Part shown: positions 18,243-25,280 of the stretch, one piece after another | Layout of the letters: each line of letters begins with the position of its first letter | Numbering within the stretch: the first letter of the stretch is position 1 | Source of the DNA: Euprymna scolopes | Lineage: Eukaryota; Mollusca; Cephalopoda; Sepiida; Sepiolidae | Length of the DNA: 25,280 nt | NCBI GenBank assembly: GCA_024364805.1 | Contig: CM044501.1 | Location: forward strand, 106,303,608-106,328,887 | Reading direction: 5' to 3' | Made by a program: the position numbers and the translations under genes | Notes under the pieces: generated by a model | What the model was told of the DNA's origin: nothing | Databases searched by the model: none | The model's input: the letters and a program-made list of their open reading frames with translations, nothing else

Positions 18243-18876
18243 CGTACAATATCCACGAGTTCTAAGAACTATATACTAAAAAAAAAAAAAAAAAAGCGGG
18301 AGAAGAAACTAGCTAATCCCAGCATGCATTTTTGTTTCCGTTTGTACGTTTTCCGAGGTTTCTGAATGATGTTTAAACTTAAGGAATTATGTACAGATAC
18401 AATGACGCTGAAATAAATAGATTAAATAATAATTTTAACACATTCTAAAACAACATGGCAGCACCCGGCTCCCTCATCATAAAATTTGATTCTAAAATCA
18501 AACGAAAAAACTAATAGATCAATTTGTTATTTTTGGAATATGACATCTTCGTTCCATGATGGGTAGGTATGTTATACGAATTTGTATTTTTGTAAGCATA
18601 ATTCTAAATAAGAACCATATGTATATATATCTCATCTATACAGTAATTTTATTCAAATTTTTTTAAGAAGCCGTTTAACCTTTCAAACTGCTCATTTTTG
18701 CCAGTGTTGCTTAGGTGAAGATGTGTTGGCAAGTGGAGGTTTAAGAATAATTCAAAATATAGTCATGTTTACCATTAAAAAATTTTGTTAGTGATATGTA
18801 GTGCTAGTATTTGTAAGATGTAGGACGTATGTAAAAAAAAAAAAAAAAATAATAATTTAATAAAACTGTTATTATA
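18243..18876. other. TDP2 intron, unassigned
   Basis: Holds A18 (about 18279-18296) and A17 (about 18833-18849) runs but no recognisable family or exon. Confidence 0.4.
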
Positions 18877-18952
18877 TTAGTTTGGTGCAAAAATGATGTC
18901 CTTTTTTGACATGAAGTTGAATGTTAAAAAAAACATTTTTGCATCAACCTAA
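18877..18952. mobile_element. 76-bp mini-mariner (MADE1-like MITE)
   Basis: Terminal inverted repeats TTAGTTTGGTGCAAAAATG and its partner CATTTTTGCATCAACCTAA are the mariner-type TTAGGTTGGTGCAAAA end. TA lies on both sides (18875-18876 and 18953-18954), as expected for the target duplication. The element is almost nothing but its two ends, much like human MADE1. No link to the mariner remnant at 3786-4231 can be shown because that copy has lost its ends. Confidence 0.9.
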
Positions 18953-18954
18953 TA

Positions 18955-19479
18955 TAAATCGTGCATTAACATTTATTCTCCATTTACAAGTGAAGAAAAG
19001 AATTACTTAGTCAAAAACATCTTACTTGAAGAGAGATTTGTAACCGGTGTTAATCGAAGATTGTTTCTTTCTAGAATGTGCAAAGGGCATAACTTTTTTT
19101 TTTCTCAAAGTTCTTTGACACAAGCGAGATCGCCAAGGCAAAGAATTACTTCCCTTTTGATATGTTTCTCAGGGATAGGGTGCGGGAGGGGTGATTAATC
19201 TATACACATTACATTGATATTAAAAGCCTACATTTTCTATTGAAAATTTTTAAAACAAACTTAATAAATTCTGTCTTGGATATGTGAGTGAATAAATAAT
19301 GGTAAACTAATTTGCATATTCTTTTAAAAACGAACATTCATTAATTAATTATTCATTTTTTTATGGTTTCTTATTTCTTATTGATTTTATTTACGCTCTG
19401 TTCTATTTAGGCATATTGTCTATATTGTGCATAATTGCATAACATTTAGAATGAAAATATTCTAACACATGCATTTATC
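18955..19479. other. TDP2 intron, nothing else seen
   Basis: AT-rich intron sequence. No element or exon was recognised. Confidence 0.45.
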
Positions 19480-20183
19480 TCTCTCTCATACACATATATA
19501 TATATGTGACTTTTTGTGTGGAACAGTCTCTACTAAACTCCTCTCCTCCCTCAATTTTTGGTCTAAAGACTTGAAACTTGATATATATGGAATTTGAATC
19601 TGTAGAACAAATTCAATTTGGTTTTTAACCAATAAAAATAGTTGCTAAGAGATTAAAATTGAAAAAAAATGTTGACCTTGGCGGGAGTAAATCGACTAAA
19701 CCTGTTACTTCAGCGCATATGCAAATATACAGTTATAGGTTAAAGTTCCTGTTTACTTTGCCTCCCCATGAGGGCAGAGTTAGACACCAAGGAAAGGAAC
19801 TAAAAAATAAAAATTGTCTCAGTCGTGAAGGATTTCTCCTCCACAAATTAAGAACAAAAAAGTGTAGTATCAGAACAGATACTGCACTTTGATCTTGGCC
19901 AAGAATCTCTTAATAGGTTAAAGTTGCTTAATTTTTACTTATCCATCTGTCAACAGCTCAAACAGTAACAACTTAAGCTGGATCACTAAATATTTCAGTT
20001 TTGGTTCTACCTGATGACGCTCAAATTATTTTTTTTTTTTAACTTTTGAAATCATTACTATATATTGGATGAAATAAAATAATCAATAGAATGTTGGCTC
20101 TATAATAATAAATATGAAATCTGCATAAATTAAAATATATTTAAATGTATTTTATGGCCAGGAAATGCTGGGCAGTCTGCTAA
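19480..20183 (+). mobile_element. Non-autonomous Helitron (local family copy 2)
   Basis: The 5' region shares the ATATATGTG start and an AATTTTTGGTCTAAAGACTT block with copy 1. The 3' 85 bp match copy 1 closely (TATAATAATAAATATGAAAT, then TTTTATGGCCAGG) and end in a decayed hairpin, GGCCAGGAAATGCTGGGC, and CTAA before T. The interior differs from copy 1: it lacks the tRNA-like module and carries a U2 snRNA-like piece. The exact 5' TC is uncertain because it is embedded in a TCTCTC run. No target duplication, as normal for Helitrons. Confidence 0.75.
19867..19910 (-). pseudogene. U2 snRNA 5'-domain fragment
   Basis: On the minus strand this reads GATTCTTGGCC, then AAGATCAAAGTGCAGTATC and TGTTCTGAT. 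It follows metazoan U2 (TTCTCGGCC...AAGATCAAGTGTAGTATCTGTTCTTATC) with an 8-base gap between GGCC and AAGATC and a few substitutions. The branch-site-pairing GTGTAGTATC is present as GTGCAGTATC. Only about 44 nt of the 5' domain survive and there is no Sm site, so it cannot be a functional snRNA. It lies within Helitron copy 2. A mirrored GTGTAGTATC next to it makes a local hairpin. Confidence 0.65.
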
Positions 20184-20370
20184 TAAAATAATGAAAATTT
20201 CCCAGGGACTCATAAAAATCAAATTTTAAAATTAAATCTAAAAGGTATCCTCATTACTTTCGTGTTTAAATATTTTTAATTCAAGTTTATTTTCTTGTTC
20301 AGGGGGAGAGGGGGCGATTGCAGAGAAATTGTTTATTTCTCATGATTGAAAGAGACTGATTTTTTTGCAG

Positions 20371-20661
20371 TTGAATGAAATTGGTGGTCTTCCTCAGCGC
20401 ATCATCGATATTTGGTCTGCAACAGGAGAGCGACCCGAAGCAAAGTTTACATGGGACATGAGTCGAAATGACAACAAAGGATTTGAAGGAAAATTCCGGC
20501 CAAAATGCCGTTTTGATAGGATTTATTTACGTCACCCAAAAAAAGGGACCTCAATAAAACCTGTTTATTTTGAACTTGTTGGTCTTGAACGGATTCCAAA
20601 ATGTCAGCGCTTTGCCAGTGATCATTGGGGTTTGCTAATTCATTTTGATATTCAATCTTAG
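20371..20661 (+). CDS. TDP2: TDP2 terminal exon with catalytic His
   Basis: Following a TTTTTTTGCAG acceptor, this exon encodes 96 residues and ends at TAG (20659-20661). It begins LNEIGGLPQRIIDIW, matching human TRCGGLPNNIVDVW. It continues through EAKFTWDM (human CQYTWDT), PKCRFDRIYLR (LRFDRIFFR), FELVGLERI (LDLLGLEKL), and ends FASDHWGLLIHFDIQS. SDHWGL holds the catalytic His, and FDRI the substrate-loop region typical of the endonuclease/exonuclease/phosphatase superfamily. The terminal length matches human TDP2, which also stops within a few residues of the DHWGLL strand. No lesions. The gene therefore looks functional over the catalytic domain. Confidence 0.96.
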   Translation: MNEIGGLPQRIIDIWSATGERPEAKFTWDMSRNDNKGFEGKFRPKCRFDRIYLRHPKKGTSIKPVYFELVGLERIPKCQRFASDHWGLLIHFDIQS

Positions 20662-21005
20662 TGAAGCACGCCCTTCTTGTTAATAATGATGAAAGTCTTG
20701 GAAGAAAACAGATTAAGCATCAAAAAATTTTCATTTTGTAGGTTCATGATTGCATTTCATTGTTAGTTTTGGAGGTGGTGTGGGTATTTCCTTTTCTCTC
20801 TATTTCTTTTCAGTGTTTGTTTCTCTCCAGCTATGTCTCAAATAATATTGATACTTGTGATATTCATTGTTGTTTATATATGACAATGATAACCCTTTGT
20901 GTTATAGTTGGTTTTTGCCTTTAGCTAGTAATAGACACACAAGAAGAGGGAAATAAAAAGATTGTGGAAATGCTAAAAAGCAAAGATTTATGAATTTTAA
21001 ATAAA
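20662..21005 (+). terminator. TDP2 3' UTR with candidate poly(A) signals
   Basis: AATAAA hexamers occur at 20952-20957 and 21000-21005, about 290 and 340 bases past the stop. Either would give a short 3' UTR. Later AT-rich sequence has more such strings, so the true end is not fixed. Confidence 0.5.
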
Positions 21006-21408
21006 AACGTGAGAGTAATAAGACAGAAACTTAGTAAGACATGGATATCATGGTGAGCAAATTATGAATTAGTCCCAATTACAACAATTAAAATGGATTC
21101 ATACAAAAATTTATCTAAACCTTGACACCAAAGACTATTTAAACATATATTTTATGTTATCATATGTGTTAGTAAAAAAAATAAGAAATAATGTTAGGAA
21201 AAATATTAACTAAGCTTTTTTTTCCCAGAAAAACTTTGTTTATGTCTAAATAATTATTGATTATTTCTAAATTTTATATAAAATTTGGATATTTATAAAT
21301 TTTAAAGATTTTATAGAAACAGTTTTTAAATATAGATAAAAAAAAAGTGAAACTACATGAATGTTTACTGCTTCAGCATTATAAGTGGATATCAAAAAAG
21401 AAAAAAAA

Positions 21409-21793
21409 GCATTGTTAGTAAAAACACTCTTATGAAATTATGCGCCATGTCGGAATAAATAAAAAATTGTCTTAACAAGTTCCAAAAATTATGTAAAAAT
21501 GAATAAAAATTTAAAAGAATAATTGAGTAGAAAAATAGTTACAAGAAAAAATAAAATAATGCCATTTTGTTAAGTTAGTCAAACTGACTTATTTCCCTTA
21601 GTTAGTCAAACTGACTTATTTCCCTTGGTTTCAAATAACTTCACTATTTCAAATTATAAAATGGTGTTTTGTTTTGTTTTTCGTGAAAGAACAGTTCTAG
21701 ATCTACTTGATCATTTTTCATAATTTTTGGAATTCTTTTTTACTAATTTCAACATGACACATAATTATGTAACGATGTTTTCACTTAAAATGC
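21409..21793. mobile_element. Palindromic MITE family P, copy 2
   Basis: The left end is GCATTGTTAGTAAAAACAC and the right end mirrors as GTTTTCACTTAAAATGC. Inner blocks TTCCAAAAATTATGTAAAAA and ATTTTTCATAATTTTTGGAA, and CATGACACATAATTATG on the right, are shared with copies 1 and 3. It carries a perfect 27-bp tandem duplication at its centre. Confidence 0.7.
21573..21626. repeat. Perfect 27-bp tandem duplication
   Basis: Two identical units beginning AGTTAGTCAAACTGACTT, at 21573-21599 and 21600-21626. Copies 1 and 3 of MITE family P have a single related unit (TTGACTTATTTCC at about 13471; AAACTGACTTATCTACC at about 24588), so this is a recent local duplication. Confidence 0.95.
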
Positions 21794-22975
21794 ATTTTTT
21801 TTTAAATTTTAGGTATTATTATTATATTATATTATTTAGATATTATTGCTCAAGCACCAAATGATTTTTTTATATAAATATTTCTGTATGATTAGGAGAG
21901 GGGTGTGTCATGATTCTTCTTAGAATTTTCAGATTATTTCATTTTGTTAGACCTGAAATTTAGTTGTACAGGTTTTTATTCTTAAATTTGTCTTTGAAAG
22001 AATAAATTGTTTTCATATTGTAAATGTGATGTTTTTTGGCATGATGGAGCCAGACATCAAGATCATTTTTTTTTTTTTTTTTAAAGAATTATAATTTTTA
22101 TGTTTTTATAAAAACACAAAAATCATTGTTGCCAACTCTTACAATAAATGACTTTGTTTTCTTTTTTCTCATTTACATTTAAGAAATTCTGCTTTCTTGA
22201 AAAACTTTAAAAATGCATTTTAAATTGCTTTAATAACTAACCCTAAGAGTCATTTTCTTTTTATTACGATTAAGTTTTATAAAATAATAGCTTAAATGTA
22301 ATCAAGTTTTAGTTGAAAGATTATCCACGTAAAATTTAAAACTGATTTGTATTTTTAAGTGGTGGTGCAGTAAATTCACTGCTGAAAAAAAATTGAAAGT
22401 AAAGATTTTTAAAAATCATCTTTAAAACCTAAAACTTCCATTTAAAAAATTTAAAGATCAATCACTGTAGCTATCAGCTGCTTTTAAATGAAAAGAGTGA
22501 AGATTTAGACTGATGATAAACATTTTATTAATGCTGTAAAAATAACTTTCTCATCAACATGAAAACATAGTCTCTTCAAGGCCCAATAGCTAAAATAGTT
22601 CCTAATTGTTTTTTCTTTTTCTACTTCTGCTTTTGCCACAGCCCAAAGCAAATAAAGAAGACAGCATCGATTGGTCAACAAAGGAAGCAGGGAGAGGGGA
22701 ATTATTTCAATTGGTGGCAGTTACAATTGGATTTTATAAGAATATTTGAGCTATCCTAATGAGAATCAATAGAACTTTTACTATTTACACTTTTATTCTT
22801 TAAATAAATTACATTAAATATGTTTATGTTTAAAAAGTAAGTATTTCTATTCTAAGTATTATGGGCTGCTGTACATAATTTTTATGCACTTTTATTTTTA
22901 AAAATTATTCCTAAACACGAGTCTTTTCATTTCTTTTAGTTAAAAAAAAATAGTGATACAATTTGATTTTTAAGA
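21794..22975. other. AT-rich intergenic region with one exon-like open stretch
   Basis: No known element or gene. A good acceptor (TTCTGCTTTTGCCACAG, to 22641) precedes 35 codons and a TGA at 22642-22749, reading PKANKEDSIDWSTKEAG at its start. It has no recognised domain and is discussed as a possible exon only. A T17 run lies near 22066-22082. Confidence 0.35.
22828..22886 (+). repeat. 59-bp repeat, first copy
   Basis: Nearly identical to 24654-24712; both contain AAGTATTATGGGCTGCTGTACATAATTTTTATG split across the middle of the unit. Same orientation, 1.8 kb apart. Part of an unidentified dispersed element. Confidence 0.85.
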
Positions 22976-23510
22976 AAAATTATCAATACTATTGCCTCTA
23001 TATAAAAAATTGCTTTAAAAATTTATGAAAAAATTGTTTGGATTGTTAAAAACAATTACAAAAAAAATTGGTATATAAAAAATTACCCAAATATTGCTAA
23101 AGAAATACTCCCATAATTGCTTCTATTTTTAAAATGTTTTTAAAAGAATTATTCCTGAAATTTGTTTCACTTTTTTTAGTAAAAAAAATAAAAATTAGTG
23201 AAACATTACTTTGATTTCAAGAAAAATTACCAAAAAAATTGCTTTTTTTTTATAAATATCAAAAAGATTGTTCTGATATAAAAAATTACCCAAGATTTCT
23301 AAAAAGAACTTACAAAAAATTGTTTCTGTATAAAAAAATATCAAACATCGCTACCAAAATTAGCAAAAAGATTGTTTCCCCATAAAACTTACTAAACAGA
23401 TTGCCTCTATATAAAAATAAAATTATCAAAAAATTGGTAAAAAAAACATAAAAAAGATTGATTATATATAAATAATTTCTAATAAAATTTACTGAATTTA
23501 TTGCTTTCTT
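22976..23510. repeat. Degenerate ~30-bp AT-rich repeat array
   Basis: Variants of the order TATAAAAAATTACC, AAAAAATTG, TTTCTG recur throughout at irregular spacings of around 30-60 bp (examples at about 23045, 23080, 23225, 23275, 23310, 23365 and 23410). It looks like an old minisatellite. A minus-strand open frame at 23310-23555 is a consequence of this composition. Confidence 0.6.
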
Positions 23511-24429
23511 TGAGCGAGAAATTTCACTATTTGTAACACATTGAAAGATCCACACTTAAAAACAATGAAAATGCAGATGTAAAGATTGTTAATGTAATGT
23601 GTGATCAAAAGTTCTCTTCCTTTGTAAAGCTTTGTTAATTTTTATTAATTTTATTTTATTTATTTTTTTATTTTCTTTGGAAAAAAAAGTTGTGCAGTTT
23701 TCAAGAATTGAAACTTGAATTGTGATTGTTAGGCATTGTGATACAATCATTGAGTTTGAATGGAAAATTTGATTTGGTTTATTGTACAAGCAAGATCTCA
23801 AACTTAAGTTCACATCACTGATTATCAGTCAATTGTCTACTGGATTAAAAATTTGGAACTCTGTAAGTTAAAGAAGATTGAATACATGTTTGCAATGCAT
23901 CTGATGGACCGAACATTCTGTGTATGTCACTGAGAAAAAGAGATTAAGTTACATAAAAAATGCATTATTTTTGGCTTTTACAACCGATTCCTTTACAGCC
24001 TGTGAACACATTCTACTGTGAAAGGAAAATTTCTCATTAGCCTTATATGTACCTTTATTGCTGGCCTGCAAGAATGGTATCGACACACTTCTTTTACCCC
24101 CACCTACTAATGCGTTATATGAGTATTTCTGAGCTGCACAATTTGTAGCTTTCATTGGCCAATGAATGTAATTTGTTATCTCCAAACTGAAGACGTTTTT
24201 TGAATGGCTATTACATCTTGGCATGGCACAATCAGCTCTCAGGTTGTTAAGCACATCTCCTAATCAAAGAGTTAATCAGTTGCTAAGCATGACAGGTCTT
24301 TGTTCAAGTTTTCAGTGTCATTAATTTTCTCTGTAGAATTATCTTAGGCTGGGACCATCAGCTGAAATTGAATGCTTGTATGTAAAAAATATGGTTTTTT
24401 GTGTAGATTGGTTGATCTTTTAAATCAAC
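23511..24429. other. Unassigned intergenic region
   Basis: Mixed AT-rich sequence. A minus-strand open frame of 101 codons at 23949-24254 has no recognisable motif and no supporting splice signal or context, so it is not called. Nothing else is supported. Confidence 0.4.
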
Positions 24430-24653
24430 TCATTTCAGGTGAAAACATTAGATAATTCGTATAAAGTATAAAAATATGAAAAATGATCCAGTAGAAAAAT
24501 AATTACAAATAAAAATAGAATTTATTGAATTATCAAGTTGTATTGTAAGTTTTAATGAGGAAGAGTTGTGTGATTAATGCTGTATGACAAACTGACTTAT
24601 CTACCTTAACTTACAAGGTCCCCCATTTTTAAACACAATCTCACAATATGTTT

Positions 24654-24712
24654 GTTTAAAAATTAAGTATTTCTATCTTAAGTATTATGGGCTGCTGTAC
24701 ATAATTTTTATG
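24654..24712 (+). repeat. 59-bp repeat, second copy
   Basis: Same unit as 22828-22886 with only a few differences. Here it sits inside MITE family P copy 3, followed within 15 bases by the long T run. Confidence 0.85.
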
Positions 24713-24721
24713 TAATTGTTA

Positions 24722-24725
<4 letters not shown>

Positions 24726-24790
<65 letters not shown>
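24726..24790. repeat. T65 homopolymer
   Basis: Sixty-five consecutive T, the longest mononucleotide run in the window. The exact length may be affected by sequencing or assembly. Confidence 0.95.
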
Positions 24791-24791
<1 letters not shown>

Positions 24792-24958
24792 TTAAAAATA
24801 TATATAGCATTTCCACTGGATCATTTTTTTGTAATTTTTGGAAATTATGCTAATTTTAACATGACATGTAATTATATAATGTTTGCACCTAAAATGTGCT
24901 TCTTTAAAAGATCAATCTACACAAGGATCAACATATGTAATTTATTTTTACATTTCAG

Positions 24959-25125
24959 CTTCTGAAGAAACATTTAATAACTTTAAAATCGGCAGAGATG
25001 GTCTTGTACGAGCGATCCTTGCCCATAAATTTGAAACTCCAATGATAAATATTCTCTCTCATGTTGACAAAACAAGAAAAAGGAAACACGAATACATTTC
25101 AAAAAGAAGGAATAGAAAATCTTGA
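24959..25125 (+). CDS. Terminal coding exon of an unrecognised gene
   Basis: A good acceptor (TTTATTTTTACATTTCAG, to 24958) opens a frame that needs one base from an upstream exon, then runs 54 residues to TGA. The peptide starts SEETFNNFKIGRDGLVRAIL, continues with AHKFETPMINILSHVDK and ends in a very basic tail, TRKRKHEYISKRRNRKS, which resembles a nuclear or nucleolar localisation signal. Codon use and GC are higher than in the flanks, consistent with coding. I do not recognise the family. It cannot be spliced to the TDP2 exons seen here without dropping their stop codon, so it probably belongs to another gene whose upstream exons I could not find in 20662-24958. Those may be short, may be missed, or TDP2 may lie within this gene's intron. 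Confidence 0.55.
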
Positions 25126-25280
25126 TCCACAAGTGATAAGTTTGTTGGGTTCACCTTTCCTGACCTTTGGACTCTCGATTTTATAAACTTCTGTCATTTA
25201 GCTACAATTAAATCTGATTGAGGGCAGAGATTTAAGAAATAACAAAGCTGATAGCCATTAGTCGCGTGCTCTCGTGTAAT
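25126..25280. other. Downstream flank of the terminal exon
   Basis: Presumed 3' UTR or flank. No canonical AATAAA occurs before the window ends; AATTAAAT at about 25206 is the nearest variant. Confidence 0.4.

Larger units (their letters stand above)
24430..24899. mobile_element. Palindromic MITE family P, copy 3, with internal insertion
   Basis: The left end, TCATTTCAGGTGAAAACA, and the right end, TGCACCTAAAATGTGC, are mirrored. Internal blocks GAAAAATGATCCAGTAGAAAAA (left) and CCACTGGATCATTTTT (right) match the other copies. The interior additionally holds a 59-bp repeat (24654-24712) and a 65-T run, so it is longer (about 470 bp) than copies 1 and 2. It ends about 60 bp before the splice acceptor of the next exon. 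Confidence 0.7.

Noticed and set aside
19867-19910. Functional U2 snRNA gene
   Set aside because: Only about 44 nt of the 5' domain remain, with a gap and substitutions, and there is no Sm site or 3' domain.
22976-23510. CRISPR-like or structured tandem array
   Set aside because: The repeats are degenerate, AT-rich and irregularly spaced in an animal intergenic region; they fit an old minisatellite.
23949-24254. Minus-strand 101-codon open frame
   Set aside because: No recognisable domain, no splice or promoter context, and a low-complexity AT-rich neighbourhood; length alone is not enough.
1-25280. LTR retrotransposon, retrovirus-like or Polinton-like element
   Set aside because: No long direct terminal repeats, primer-binding site, gag/protease/integrase or capsid-like motifs were seen; all RT sequence here is LINE type.

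Overview
The window reads as intron- and repeat-rich nuclear DNA from an invertebrate animal. It is AT-rich, has long homopolymer and dinucleotide runs, multi-kilobase GT-AG introns, and a dense mix of LINEs, Tc1/mariner, hAT and Helitron elements. I lean towards a lophotrochozoan such as a mollusc, perhaps a cephalopod, but nothing in the sequence proves it. No bacterial, plasmid or CRISPR features were seen, and no LTR or retrovirus-like element was recognised.

The one host gene I can name is the 3' two thirds of TDP2 (tyrosyl-DNA phosphodiesterase 2, a repair enzyme that removes topoisomerase II peptides from 5' DNA ends), on the + strand. Four exons (7633-7749, 10012-10222, 13816-13986, 20371-20661) join in frame to give about 262 residues. 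These form a complete endonuclease/exonuclease/phosphatase fold with all four catalytic motifs. The N-terminal UBA-like exon(s) were not found and probably lie upstream of the window. A 54-bp stretch (18183-18236) with near-ideal splice sites and an open phase-0 frame sits in the last intron, exactly where it would insert 18 residues after the catalytic GDLNLRD motif. It is a candidate optional exon. At the far right, 24959-25125 looks like the last coding exon of a second + strand gene that I do not recognise.

Layout. 1-690: decayed LINE tail with an RNase H domain. 1363-1600: minus-strand Helitron remnant. 1995-2317 and 2495-3420: two non-autonomous hAT elements, the second a large foldback. 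3786-4231: mariner transposase remnant. 4263-5869: complete but inactivated Tc1 element with ~208-bp inverted ends, sitting in a TA microsatellite. 5902-7632: no assignable gene. 7633-20661: TDP2. Its introns hold three copies of one LINE family, three copies of an unnamed dispersed repeat, two long Helitron copies (one carrying a tRNA-like module, one a U2 snRNA-like piece), an AT minisatellite interrupted by a palindrome and a Helitron, a palindromic MITE and a 76-bp mini-mariner. 20662-25280: TDP2 3' UTR, two more copies of the palindromic MITE, a degenerate ~30-bp repeat array, a 65-T run, and the unrecognised terminal exon.

Apart from TDP2 there is no functional gene cluster here. The interest lies in the candidate exon, the nested insertions, and the small-RNA-derived pieces carried by one Helitron family.
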